This document shows, in pieces, positions 47,925-62,187 of a DNA stretch of 64,000 nt. Under the pieces are notes generated by a model. The model did not search any database. It had not been told where the DNA came from and saw only the letters and a program-made list of their open reading frames with translations. Positions within the stretch are counted from its first letter, which is position 1. Each line of letters starts with the position of its first letter. Both the position numbers and the translations under genes were made by a program. This stretch comes from Paragyromitra xinjiangensis. Lineage: Eukaryota; Ascomycota; Pezizomycetes; Pezizales; Discinaceae. Where the stretch lies: NCBI GenBank assembly GCA_038503065.1, contig JBCAMK010000004.1, forward strand, positions 1,935,001 to 1,999,000. The letters are read 5' to 3'.

Positions 47925-49687
47925 ATGCACTTTAACACCAACGTGCTCACAGCGGCAGCAGCCGCAGCCGCCTTGTGGCTGTCTACAGCCGATGCTGCTA
48001 TCATTCCCGACTCTCTGGTCCGCCGATCAACCGCCGCCGAACCGGCCCCGAGTATCCCGCAACTGATCCCTCGGTCAGTGGGCAACGACGATGGTGATGA
48101 TCGGCGGTGGTCGACTAGACTTCGTGATACCGTTGTTGGGAAGCTGTTTGGTAAAGCCGAGCGACACGGGAAGAGAAGGGAGCAACAGAAATATCTAAGT
48201 CGAACGTCCAAGATAATCTCGCAGTATGAAAGTGATGTTGTGTTGAGGTTCAACTTGAGTTCGCCTGAAGAGGCGAAGGCACTTGCTGAAGCTTCTAACA
48301 TTCTGTATCTGGATGTATGGTCCACCACAAAGACGCATGTTGATATCAGGATGGCAAAAGCTATGGTATGCATTTACTAGTCCTCGCTTCATGGGAAGCG
48401 TTCCCTGACTTGTTGGAACGTACAGGTGCCTTCTGTACTTGGCCTTCTGCCAGACTCAATGCAACACTCTCACTTCCTTCTGATGCATGATCTCGCCCAG
48501 ACAGCACGAGACACTTACGCTGGGACCTCAAATTCATATTCAACAGAGGACATGACTCCCACCAAAGTCGGAGCTGATAATCTCTTCTTCCAGAACTATC
48601 AGCCACCCACTGTTATTCTCCCATGGATGAAGCTTCTAGAGTCACTCTTCCCCGGATTTGTGCAGGTCATATCTATCGGCAAGAGCTACGAGGGTCGCGA
48701 TATTCACGCCCTGAAAGTAGGAACCGCAAGCCCTGTCCAGAACAAGAAAATGACCATCATTGTTACTGGTGCCGCCCATGCCCGTGAATGGATCAGTGTT
48801 TCCACCGTGTGTTATCTGGCGTACTCCCTTATCGAAGGATATGGGAAGAAAGATAAGGATATCAACAGCATTGTTGACCACTTTGACTGGATCTTCATTC
48901 CAACTCTGAACGTCGATGGCTATGCATATACCTGGGAGGGTGATCGTCTCTGGAGGAAGAACAGACAGCCCACTAATTTGTCGTTCTGCAGAGGCATTGA
49001 TCTTGACAGGGCATACAATTTTCATTTCGATGGATCGCCTTCATCCCAGGGCAACCCTTGCAGTGACAGTATGAAGCCTACATCCCGAAAGTGAAGCTAG
49101 TCAGCTGATAAATGGTTTTATAGTGTTCCCGGGTACCAGTCCCTTCGAGGCGAAAGAAGCTAAGACTTTTGCAGATTGGGCAAGAAATCTAACGGCCGAG
49201 GGGACCCCGGTTGTTGGGCTTCTTGATTTCCACTCATACTCCCAGCAAAGTACGAATTGTCGATTCACTGCTCATAGTCTTTGCTGACTCTTCATTTATA
49301 GTTCTCTACCCTTACTCATACTCCTGCGATAACATGCCACCTGATCTTGAGAATCTCGAGGAACTTGGCTACGGCCTCGCTAAAGCAATCCGTATCCAAT
49401 CTGGTGAACACTATGAAGTTACTTCTGCATGTGAGGGCACTGGATTCGCAGGTTTCGGAGGTGGTGGAGGAAGCATGATGGATTTCTTTTACGCAGACTA
49501 TCGTGTCCCTTATTCCTACCAGATCAAACTGAGAGACACCGGGAGCTATGGCTTCTTGTTGCCAAAGGATTATATCATCCCAGCAGGCGAAGAAAGTTTG
49601 GCCGCCTTGAAACATTTTGGGCAGTTTATTCTTGATGATGGCAGCCCGGTGGAGAGGCAGGCAAAGCAAGAGAAAGAGCTGAAGTGA
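47925..49687 (+). CDS. ECM14: Inactive metallocarboxypeptidase Ecm14
   Basis: M14-family secreted or vacuolar protein linked to cell-wall biogenesis. Exons 47925-48365, 48426-49068, 49124-49249 and 49302-49687, 531 residues. A signal peptide is clear (hydrophobic/Ala-rich, [20 protein letters not shown]). A propeptide-like region follows. Zinc-site motifs are present: [10 protein letters not shown] (His and Glu) and [17 protein letters not shown] (His). The substrate Arg is in [12 protein letters not shown]. The catalytic Glu expected before [12 protein letters not shown] is Lys here (YQIKLRDTG), as known for the Ecm14 group. It is therefore a pseudoenzyme by lineage, not a new mutation. Convergent with DHFR. 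Confidence 0.94.
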
Positions 49688-50161
49688 ACCAATAGTATAT
49701 GGTTCAGTGTTATTAACTTTCTCCTTAGTTGATATTTCTACTTCTGTGTGGGTTTCTTTTTTTGCTTATGACCAGCGTCATCTGCTGGCGAAAAAGTTGT
49801 CTGTCTCACAGCCTTTCAACCTCTTTTCACTGCTCTTGTTTATTCTGCTATGCTTCTTTTTTATTCTGAGCGAGATATTGGTAACATTGATATTGGAGCG
49901 GGAGGATAATTGTGTGATTGGTAACGAGGGTGGGGTTTGCTTTTTTTTTTTTTGGTGTTTTGGTGAATTTGGGATTGCTTCTACACAATGGGAAGCTAGT
50001 TATATAGGCAGCACCGGTACATAGTACTGTCCAGCGGGATACCAATTTACGATGCGATTAAATGAACCAAGGCTTATTACTTTTTCCGCTCCGCATGTGA
50101 TGTGTTGGAGCTGCGATACTAGCATGCTGGGAAGTAATCCCCTATTCCCATAAACTCTTTG
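49688..50161. other. Convergent 3' region ECM14/DHFR
   Basis: 474 bp with T-rich tracts (49838-49960, including a run of at least 11 T). No gene. Confidence 0.5.
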
Positions 50162-50782
50162 CTAAGCCTTCTGGTATAACTCAAAATCGTACTTTACACC
50201 CCCTTCATCCTGCTCCACTGGCACATCCTCACCAACAAACTCCCCCAGCTCATCATGACTGCACTTTATCCACCCACTCGCGGTGTCCTTTACATCCACC
50301 GGGAAGAATGTATCCACCTCAAACTCCTTGTGCACGCTCGTTAGGAGAATATTCTTCGTCCTTGGATGTGCCATGGCAGCCTCGTATAACTGTGCTCCAC
50401 CGATAACGAAGATTTTCCCCACTTCAGCACCTTCATCCAACGCCTTCAGTGCGTCGTCTAGTGACTTTGCCCATATTGCACCAACACCCTCACCCCCGCT
50501 GCTACGGGAAACGACGACATTGATCCTCCCCGGCAGCGGCCGAAACTTCAGTGGTATTGATTCCCAAGTCTTGCGTCCCATAATTACTGCGTTCTTGATG
50601 GCTAGGTTGGGTGAGAGTGGAGTTGGGACGATGCGTTTGGTAACTCGTGCAAAGTAGGCCATTTCGTTCCTGAGACGCCATGGAAGGGCACCGGATTTAC
50701 CAATACCGAGCGTGCGGGTTGTGGCTGCGACGATTATGGTGAGAGGGGGTGGAGGCATTGATAAGGTAGAGGATGAGGTCAT
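50162..50782 (-). CDS. DFR1: Dihydrofolate reductase
   Basis: NADPH-dependent reduction of dihydrofolate to tetrahydrofolate. A single exon of 206 residues, which is a usual length for fungi. Motifs in order: TIIVAATTRTLGIGKSGALP and WRLRNEMAYFARVT (active-site loop; the acidic residue Glu of LRNEM), AVIMGRKTWESIP, LPGRINVVVSR (NADPH site), IFVIGGAQLYEAAM, and FEVDTFFPV. The MTSSSTLSMPPPP leader is short and Ser/Pro-rich. A CACGTG box lies 80 nt upstream at 50862-50867. Confidence 0.96.
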   Translation of the reverse strand: MTSSSTLSMPPPPLTIIVAATTRTLGIGKSGALPWRLRNEMAYFARVTKRIVPTPLSPNLAIKNAVIMGRKTWESIPLKFRPLPGRINVVVSRSSGGEGVGAIWAKSLDDALKALDEGAEVGKIFVIGGAQLYEAAMAHPRTKNILLTSVHKEFEVDTFFPVDVKDTASGWIKCSHDELGEFVGEDVPVEQDEGGVKYDFELYQKA

Positions 50783-50861
50783 GGTGGGAGGGAAGTTGTG
50801 GTGGAGGAGTTATATGATAAAGGTTGAGTGGGGTGGGGATCGCTGTGGTCAGGTACAAAAT

Positions 50862-50867
50862 CACGTG
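50862..50867. promoter_or_regulatory. CACGTG box upstream of DHFR
   Basis: ATCACGTGCG lies 80 nt upstream of the DFR1 start codon; possible bHLH (Cbf1-like) site. Consensus only. Confidence 0.3.
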
Positions 50868-51205
50868 CGAGGCTCTGGTAACTCTATTTGAGCCGCAACA
50901 CTATGGTGAATTTGGTTAGGGAGACTTAGGTTGTGTTAGGAGCTGACAGATGAATGATAAAACTATAACAAGTATCGTTATACTATACTAAAGCTTTAAG
51001 AATAGCTCATGGGCTGATTGGGGAAGGTCCTCCACGAAAAATTCAAATTCCCTTAAATTCACACTATGATATTCAAAGAATTACACGCAATCCATATCTC
51101 CGCGAATCAAATTATGATATACAAGTTTTTCATTCACCAATCTTCACAGAATCATCCCGGCAGGAACGTCCCAAGAAGAAATACCCGACCGTCTGGATCA
51201 ACTCA

Positions 51206-51677
51206 TTAATTCACTCTCGGCTTACTCGCGAGTTTCTGGAGTGCCTCCCCAACCTCCTTTGCATTTTTATCCGTTGTAGTACCAGCGGCTCCGAGCTCCG
51301 ATCCCAGCTGCCCAAATAACCAAGCCTCCTTCAACGACCTTGTTAAAGCTAAAAGATCCTCTGCTGCGCGAATCATACTGGATGCATGGCATTCGATCTG
51401 GTATGTTTGAGCTGCTGTGACGTCGCGACTGTTTCCCTCTACCTGATATAGTAAGTTAGCCTGGGATCCCAGCAATAGAGAGCACCGAAGATATGGGTAG
51501 TGGGGAGGATACTACATACAGGCGCTAGCTTTACTATCTCCTCAAAGCGTTTGAGAAGAGTATCTAGATTGTTGTTGACCCGACCTACACTTCTGGTCAA
51601 CCTGTATGCTCGGAGTTGTTCCTAGTTTTTGGTATGGGAGACCTACCTTGAAGGCCTGTACGAATCCCTTCACTCAT
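51206..51677 (-). CDS. MED22: Mediator complex subunit 22 (Srb6)
   Basis: Head-module subunit of Mediator, bridging activators and RNA polymerase II. The C-terminal exon reads VEGNSRDVTAAQTYQIECHA, SSMIRAAEDLLALTRSLKEA, WLFGQL, the Med22 signature. The middle exon gives RSVGRVNNNLDTLLKRFEEI, VKLAP, joined across the intron (GTATGT donor, TATCAG acceptor near 51447-51517). The N-terminal exon MSEGIRTGLQ begins at 51677. Its junction is unsettled: the best donor G|GTAGGT does not keep phase with the expected EQLRAYRLTRSVG, while a weaker GTCTCC donor does. Length, about 125-135 residues, fits the family. Confidence 0.85.
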
Positions 51678-52925
51678 GATAATAGCAGTGGAAATTCGCT
51701 GAGCGCTGAGCAAGAGCAAAGAACGAACTTCTTTCAGTCAAGGTGTGACCAAAATATGAGCTTGAGGTCTGATAGTAATGCCAAGCATTTTAAACTAGCC
51801 TGCATTATCAATGTCTTATCCTCATTACATATCACTCGGTATTCGACTCGTCTCAATCTTCCCAACAGGGAGCAGCGAATTTCTCATATCTTATTCATCT
51901 TAAACGCTCAACCAACCCTCTCTTTTCGCCATTGGGATGTCGGACCATTACCCTTGAGATTAGAGCTGGAGATTAACTGCTATATCTCATGCATATAAGG
52001 AGGTGTAAGCCCTCGGGCCTGGGGCCACTGGAGCGATGTCGAATCGACTGTCCATATGGGCTCCAGGGAGGAATTGTATAGACATCTTTGACTTAGATTT
52101 TTTGGACTGTGATGGTAGTGGCTGGGTAGGGGTGTAGTTCTTTATGCATATTTACGAACTAGTTGAATTCAAATGCTGCCAGGGGTGTTATTTTCTAGTA
52201 CTCGATTTAATCAGGTTTTGACTATCTTTATGTGTTGTGTTAGAGCTCGGATCTAGTTTGCACCAAGTGATTTTAGAATCCTACACTACAACTGCATTTG
52301 CTGCCTCTAACTTTTGCGTCTATTTGTGCATCTTTTGGTGGTCTGAAAAAGTAGAGATCTTCAAGATACTGGCGAACTTTGCTGTTACTCTCGTCCTATT
52401 CTTTTACCACAACCAGCTAAATCACTAATCATCTGTTATTGGTTGCAGATGAAACCCATGTATGTCTTTCATAAAGGGCCTGGTATTGTTTGTGTACTGG
52501 CTGGGAGTTTAAAGTGCCTTGTCGATACACCACAAGGACAGTAATGGTAGGCTGAATAAAAATGAACAGATCAAATCACCTAAAAATATAAGAATATCTG
52601 AGTATTCGATTGGTTTCTCTCTTAAAGGCTAAATCTTGTTGGTATTTGGCTTTGCTGCAGTGTAACATTTGGCGTGGTCATGCGCTTTAAGACAATCAAC
52701 GCCGCATAACTACATGTACATGTATATATATATAGCGGCGAGAGGTTGCCTGAAAATATTCGGTAAGGGGCCTCCTGAGGTTGGAATACATATATAAATT
52801 GTCTGAAGGCTCCGCCTTGATGGCGTGAAGCTACAACGACTAAAACTTATACTCTGTTCTTAACCTTGGTATTCGTTAGGATCACTTTTTTTTGGAGTTG
52901 GTAGCAACAACTGAAATCCCTAATT
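51678..52925. other. Intergenic region
   Basis: 1.25 kb, AT-rich, no gene recognised. Contains a short TATATA run at about 52722-52733. Confidence 0.4.
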
Positions 52926-53432
52926 ATGGATAGGGGCGCTCTTATACGTAAGCTTCGCGAGGTTTTTCTCGTTCGTTTCTTATTGGGAAGTGCTAAATCA
53001 AAGGATAGGCATGCTCGCAGCTACGCTGGGTATACTAACTTGACCTTCATCTTACCTTAAAAGTACTCATGTTAGTAATAGCGGGAGCTGGATTATCAAT
53101 GTCTATTGTGCCGATTCTAGCAGCTATCGGGTTTGGCCCTATTGGAATTGCTGCAGGTGAAATGACCCTTTTGTACTTGCACAACTTCTAGCATAGTAAC
53201 GAAAGGGGCGAAACCAGGTAGTATCGCCGCCGCCATTCATTCAGCAATCGGATCGGTAGCGGCTGGTGGCCTTTTTGCCTGGTGCCAAAGCGCAGCGATG
53301 GGTGGATATGCGATGGGACTTATTGGGCTATTTCCTTGGATTGGGCTTGGGGTGCAAACGTCGATAGAGGCAATTATCGCAATTATCCGGAGGTTATTGG
53401 GGGGCGAAGAGGAAGAAGAGGAAGAAGAATAA
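52926..53432 (+). CDS. ISG12/IFI6-family small membrane protein
   Basis: Small Gly/Ala-rich hydrophobic protein of the interferon-inducible IFI6/IFI27 (ISG12) family, which is scattered in fungi. Exons 52926-52947, 53064-53156 and 53218-53432 give 109 residues. The core reads IAGAGLSMSIVPILAAIGFG, PIGIAAGSIAAAIHSAIGSV and AAGGLFAWCQSAAMGGYAMG; the GSIAA...QSAAMGG pattern is the family signature. Further hydrophobic helices (LIGLFPWIGLGVQ, IEAIIAIIRRLL) and a Glu tail follow. The TAA at 53430-53432 follows GAA-GAA-GAA; the same frame reopens as EEE, a second TAA, then KEGDGDYGSTTSTAVEDGGD and on to TAA at 53547-53549. In animals members sit in mitochondria or ER; localisation here is unknown. 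Confidence 0.75.
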
Positions 53433-53549
53433 GAAGAAGAATAAAAAGAAGGCGATGGTGATTATGGAAGCACCACAAGCACAGCTGTCGAAGATGGAGG
53501 TGATGCAGATGCGAGTAGTGAGAATGAAGATGGGGATAAGAATGAATAA
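53433..53549 (+). pseudogene. In-frame acidic tail beyond ISG12 stop codons
   Basis: Continues the ISG12 frame after the stop at 53430-53432. It has a second TAA at 53442-53444 and then an acidic stretch to TAA 53547-53549. Both TAA codons sit where GAA repeats would continue, so a single G-to-T change at each would explain them. Truncated tail, read-through or sequencing error are all possible. Confidence 0.45.
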
Positions 53550-53731
53550 ACTGCTAGGGGTTGGGTGCTAGCGTAGGAACACGATTTTTTATTTCCCGAT
53601 TTCCAGGCTTCAATCTTTACTGGTTTCCTCGGCCTCCATGGACTGGTCGTAAATTGAATAAGAGAAAATCGAAGCGCTTGGCTGAAATTTAAAAGTACAG
53701 ATCATTAAAGAAAAACGAAGTAAAGAAAAAT

Positions 53732-54691
53732 CTATCGCACATACTTATTCTGTACAAATCAGTGTTAACACATGTCCCTCATCGCAATGGTTGCTTGATA
53801 TAAGCTAAAGGAATTAGGCTTACCATAAATCGCTTGTGGAAATCGGAACGCAAAAGATCGTTGACAAACTCTTTCTTCTTATTCTTGTCATCTGTACCAC
53901 GAGCTTGGTTCTTGAAGATAACATCGTCATCCCATCTGCGCTTCACTTGGAAGTCTCCAGAGCCCCTGTTAAGAAGAGGGTTGCCACGAGCAACGTCGTA
54001 TTCGTTCTTTGCTTGTTCTTGCGCAGCTTTCTCAGCTTCCTGTAGTTTCAAAAATGTTAGTTCACTATTCTTGGGCGTGATCTAGAATGTCGCATACCTC
54101 GCGTTCTCTCGCTTCAGCTCTTTCTTGCTTGATTTTTGCCAACTCTCGTAGTAATTCTGCTGTTTCATCCTCTTCTTCATCATCGTCATCCTCTTCCTCA
54201 CTGCTATCACTCGCACTCCCTCCGTCAGAATCCGCATCTATATCCCTCGTTTCCTCCAATACTCTTCTCCGCTTTGCTTCCAAATTTTCTTCTCCATCCT
54301 CACTTCCACTGGCTTCGCCATCCTCAATTGCTCTCTTCGTCCCTACTCCCGGAGATACAGAATCCCTTTCAGAATTCTTTAGTTGGGCTGGTACTGGCGC
54401 CGGCGCCCCCTTTCCACCATTGAGTTTCGCAAAATGAGCAGCTTCTGCCTTGAGAAGCTCTGCGCGGAGGTCGCGAACTTCGGCGTCAGCATCGCCGCCC
54501 TGGCCTGGCTGGCGGACCTTGAGTTTTGTATGGGCTGGAAGAAGACGTTGGTGATAGGCGGGACCTTTGGGAGCTTCTTTGCCGCGGGCCGGGTCAAATG
54601 TTGGTCTGTAGGGAGGGCAGCGGATTAGCGAGGAGCCTTCGGAGAGATCCGTTGAGCAACATCTAGGGAATTACCTGTGAGCTGTAGTCAT
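53732..54691 (-). CDS. CWC15: Pre-mRNA-splicing factor Cwc15 (Cwf15)
   Basis: NineTeen-complex-associated spliceosome protein. Exons 54675-54691, 54098-54605, 53824-54039 and 53732-53749, 252 residues. The N-terminus MTTAHRPTFDPARGKEAPKG spans the first intron and is nearly invariant, then YHQRLLPAHTKLKVRQPGQG. The middle is an acidic Ser/Asp/Glu run. After the intron at 54040-54097: EAEKAAQEQAKNEYDVARGN, PLLNRGSGDFQVKRRWDDDV, IFKNQARGT, then FVNDLLRSDFHKRFM. A final 18-nt exon gives NKYVR and stop, the usual end. Divergent from RRP45, 272 bp apart. Confidence 0.96.
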
Positions 54692-54963
54692 AGTTGACCG
54701 ATAAGGGTGAGGTTGAAGTTTGTCGAAGGGAGAATCGAACGAAAACAGTCGAAGTCACTGTTGGAATCTGACGAGGTTTTGGTTTGCTGTGGCTATGTAA
54801 TTTTGGTTATCGCACTAGCCATATTCGGTCACATGCAGCTTTCGCGAAAAGTTCACGTCTTCCCAGAACCCCCACATCACCAGCAGCATCATCAATACCA
54901 AACACTACAGATTGATGAACATTCTCATACCAATCTAATTATATCTCAGGAATATAATCAGAA
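54692..54963. promoter_or_regulatory. Divergent promoter CWC15-RRP45
   Basis: 272 bp between opposite start codons of a spliceosome and an exosome gene. Likely bidirectional promoter. No specific site assigned. Confidence 0.55.
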
Positions 54964-55999
54964 ATGCCGAAGGAACTCGAACCGTCGGCAAGCGAGAAGG
55001 CCTTCGTCCTCGAAGCTCTCAAACAGAAGTTACGCATAGATGGCCGTGATTTTGAATCTTTCCGAGAGCTTGAGCTTTCGTTTGGGGAAGACTACGGACT
55101 TGCCGATGTTCAATTAGGCAAGACGAGGTAAGCTCGCTTTTTCAAACCCTTACGAAACCGATGAACCATGATACTGACGGTACGCTTGAGTTTCCAGAGT
55201 GCTTGCTAGAGTCTCCGCCGAGGTCACAAAACCATTCCCGGATCGCCCATTCGATGGTATTTTCCAAATTACCACCGAATTGGGGCCCATGGCGTCTCCC
55301 GCATTCGAAACCGGCCGGTTTGTCTTCAGCGCCTCGTCTTCCCCTCTGGGTTGACCATTTCCTCTTTCTATTTACCCAGAAGCTAAACTCCCGAACCCAC
55401 ACAGACAGACTGAACAAGAAGTTCTCCTCGCTCGACTAATCGAAAAAGCCATTCGCCGCTCTAATGCTATCGACACTGAATCTCTCTGCATCGTTGCCGG
55501 ACAAAAATGCTGGCAAGTCCGTGTCGATGTCCACTTCCTGCACCACGACGGTGGTCTCGTCGATGCATCCTGCATAGCTGTTGTTGCCGCCTTGCAGCAC
55601 TTTCGAAGGCCAGACGTGTCAGTTGATGGTGAGAAAGTCATCATTCACACACTCACTGAGCGTGTCCCGGTTCCGCTATCGATCCTGCACGTTCCTGTTT
55701 GCGTCACCTACTCGTTTTATCACGGAGGAGAGGTCAGTTTAGTCGATGCTACATTGCAGGAGGAACAGCTAAGAGATGGGGATATGACTATCACTCTAAA
55801 TAAATTTGGAGAAGTGTGCCAGATTCAGAAGGCTGGGGGGTTGCCAATTGGGGCGCTGGCTCTGCTACAGTGCGCTAGGGTGGCACTAGTGAAAGTCCAA
55901 GAGATTACGGCTTTTATCCAGAAACGACTAGAAGAGGATCAGGAGTTTAGGACGAAGAGGGATAATCTATTGGAGAGTACGGCTGAGAACGCAAGATAG
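54964..55999 (+). CDS. RRP45: Exosome subunit Rrp45 (EXOSC9)
   Basis: RNase PH-like ring subunit of the RNA exosome (catalytically inert in eukaryotes), in nucleus and cytoplasm. Exons 54964-55127, 55198-55317 and 55405-55999, 292 residues. The start MPKELEPSASEKAFVLEALK is followed by LRIDGRDFESFRELELSFGE and YGLADVQLGKTRVLARVSAE, both typical of Rrp45. Then FDGIFQITTELGPMASPAFE, TGRQTEQEVLLARLIEKAIR after intron 2, VDVHFLHHDGGLVDASCIAV and ALQHFRRPDVSVDGEKVIIH. Length fits the fungal form. The later part has LSILHVPVCVTYSFYHGGEV. Confidence 0.96.
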
Positions 56000-56123
56000 A
56001 GAGAATGATAAAGAATCGTTGGACATGATCTTTTTTTAGAGGAATGGCGTGAGCACTAGGATATTACTAGGAACCGGAGTGAATTACTAACTATAAAACG
56101 CTGTAATGTGTCGGAGCTCACTT
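56000..56123. other. 3' flank of RRP45
   Basis: Short non-coding gap between RRP45 and the orphan minus-strand exon. Confidence 0.5.
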
Positions 56124-56291
56124 TCAGCCCATAGCTCCTCTCGTGGTACCCACAATCGCATCGCGATACTTCTGAAATTCAGCGTTAGAGTGTAACATCG
56201 CTCGACTGAAAATATCGAAACCTGGTGCGGTAGGAGCACCTAGGACCAGTACGGCCCCTCCCCCGATTCCCTTCCGGGCCTGAGGAAGTGC
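56124..56291 (-). CDS. Unidentified coding-looking exon (C-terminal)
   Basis: A 55-codon frame ending TGA at 56124-56126, entered from a plausible acceptor (TATCCTAG). It reads ALPQARKGIGGGAVLVLGAP then TAPGFDIFSRAMLHSNAEFQ and KYRDAIVGTTRGAMG. The composition and the strand-helix look (GGGAVLVLGAPTAPG) resemble a real protein end, not random DNA. I could not connect it to an upstream exon in phase; a frame at about 56400-56470 (STLDEISVEASQLLEPSARK) on the same strand is suggestive but does not join cleanly. Could be the relic of a lost gene. Family not recognised. Confidence 0.35.
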   Translation of the reverse strand, partial: ALPQARKGIGGGAVLVLGAPTAPGFDIFSRAMLHSNAEFQKYRDAIVGTTRGAMG

Positions 56292-57730
56292 CTAGGATAG
56301 TTCGAGCAGTCATAAATCATAGCCTGAAAGGGAGGATAGAATAGGACTAAATCAGGGTCGGCAAATTTCTTTTATACAGCGAACCGGCTTTCCTTGCTGA
56401 GGGCTCCAGAAGTTGGGAGGCCTCAACGGAGATTTCGTCCAGGGTGCTGATCCCCTTCATGTACAGGAGTGGACACAAAAGACTAAGAGGGTACCGCTGG
56501 CCGACTCGTTGCTACGCGAAAAAAACAAGCTTTTAGTCTGCTTGACTTGTTCGTGGCAGTTAGTAGCATTTCTTGTGGAAGTATTTCAAGGTGCGACCAT
56601 GCATCAAATATCACTCGGTCTTGGCAGTCTGTGATTTTCGAGCCACTATGCCCAACCTTCTAGGGTGACATTTCGATACTAGCTGATTTTGAGGCTGCCA
56701 AGGCTATAAGTTCTAGCAGACTTTAGGCTAGTAGCGATCGGCTTACCACACAAATTACTTGGCCATCGTATTTTATGCTTGGCCTAGATTGATAGATACC
56801 AGGGTCAGGCATTTGAGAATGGAACAGGCCTCACAATTTTTGTATGGTGACCTCGCAGAACGGAAAACTCCGGTGTTCCATCTCCACTACCCTGACCCGA
56901 GTACTTAGAGGGTACGATGTAGGTACGAGCTGATAGAGGATGAAAGGGGTATAGGTCGGGGAGCTTTGGGCCGCGAGGTGGGGATCGGGGGACCACAAAA
57001 TAGGAGATCGAACTGCCGATGATACAATACTACATGTAGGTCTTATTGCCAAATATGGGAGATTTACAAACCTGCCTGCGGGGCCAAGTACGGGGGTTAC
57101 AGTTTTATATTTGGTGGTTAGTGATTCTTCCGATTTATTCCGAAATCGGCACTTCCGAGGTGCCTCAAATTCACTGAGGCTCAGTCTTGACTTGTGTGAA
57201 AATCAGACCATGTTTGTACCAATTTATCCTTGATCACTTCAATTGGACTCCAATAAAAACGCAAAGCCAAAAAAAAGTCCCGCTATGCTAGAATCTTCCC
57301 ATAGATCATACTACATCTGGACCAACCATTTCTACATTTACGATCCAATTAAGCAAATTCTCGTTGTTCCCATGTACTTTCAAAGTTCCTAATTGCGAAT
57401 GCTAACTTTAGGGTTAAGGAAAAAAACTAACATGTATGAGAACTATGATAGAACACCATAGAAGTAGGTAGAACGAAAACACAAGGGCATAGTATCAGGA
57501 GAATATAATCGAAGTTCATAAAGCAATCAGAATAATGGACAAGGAAATGGGATAAAAACAACAACCATCATCCAAATGCAAGGACTGAAAAAGTATTATC
57601 GAAAACCGGCAATGCAAATATATGCGCCTTCTCGCCTTCAAATATAACAAAAACTGATGCATAGGTTAAATAAGTCTGGGTGTACGAGATGTTCGTTACT
57701 GGATGTAGAGAGTGGGCCTGCACCCTTCTC
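56292..57730. other. Intergenic region before CLC 3' end
   Basis: 1.4 kb, AT-rich from 57200 on. Apart from the possible upstream fragment near 56400-56470, no coding signal. Confidence 0.4.
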
Positions 57731-61251
<3,521 letters not shown>

Positions 61252-62187
61252 CGCGCAAACGGCGTTATAATGCGCGCACAGCGGGTACCAGAGTGTGAAT
61301 AAACTAAGGAGAAAGAGATGGGAAGGAATTTATTAGTTATAATCGGACGACAGAAAGCCTAGCGAAGAAGGCAGATAAGACCGAAGTGAAAGAGGAGGGT
61401 ATCCTCAATTATCACTATGATCTATCTTGTGGGAGGGGGTTTAGGCGCACGCGTGATTAAGACAGCCGAGTGTCATCTGGGATTCAGGGATGTTCGGGGT
61501 CCAAGACGCGGATCCATCGTCATGAGCGTTCCGCGTATTTATGATATCTACAGAATACACACATTATTTTCCGTTCACTCAACCATTTGAACCTATTTAA
61601 AATGGTGGTGGTGGTGGTGGTGCCCCGATGTAGACCGACACCAGACACACTCTTGAGATGCTCCTTTTCCAAGCATCGAGCATCGAGCATCCTGAGCACA
61701 TAAAATTATTTCGAGTCCGGATGCGAAGCCGGGCCGTACTACGTACAACGGTTGCACATAGCTCAAGCAGGAGGCCGTTTGAGCCTCCCGGACCGAGAAC
61801 GCTGCATGTTTTACGCCGCTGCCGTTCAGATGCAAACAATCTCATTGGTGCGCCAAGAACGTGAACCCTGAAGCAATCGAAAACGGAGATGTGTTTACGC
61901 GCTGGGGTAGAAGTTGGGACGGAACATCTTTTTCTCACCGCCAAGTACCAGTACTTTGGTTTTTTGGTGGGTTTGTGCTCTAATGTCGTACTGACACTTC
62001 CATAAATTGACCCCTCACCTACTAGTGGGTAGATACTGGCACAGTAGAAACCCCACTTAGTATTGCCTCAATGTAGATATTTCAACCCGTACCCAACCCA
62101 GGAAGAAGATACACCTGCCTGTTCTTCAACCCCTCATCAAAACTCCTGCCCCACCCGCAGCACGCTTCCACCATCTACTCTCTTCAA
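61252..62187. other. Divergent region CLC-IAH1
   Basis: 936 bp. Includes a GGT triplet run at 61603-61622. No gene seen. Confidence 0.5.
61603..61622 (+). repeat. GGT trinucleotide microsatellite
   Basis: About six consecutive TGG/GGT units in intergenic DNA; produces apparent poly-His frames on the minus strand that are not genes. Confidence 0.8.

Noticed and set aside
61593..61944. Poly-His/Pro frames on minus strand
   Set aside because: Produced by the GGT microsatellite; no conserved sequence beyond it.
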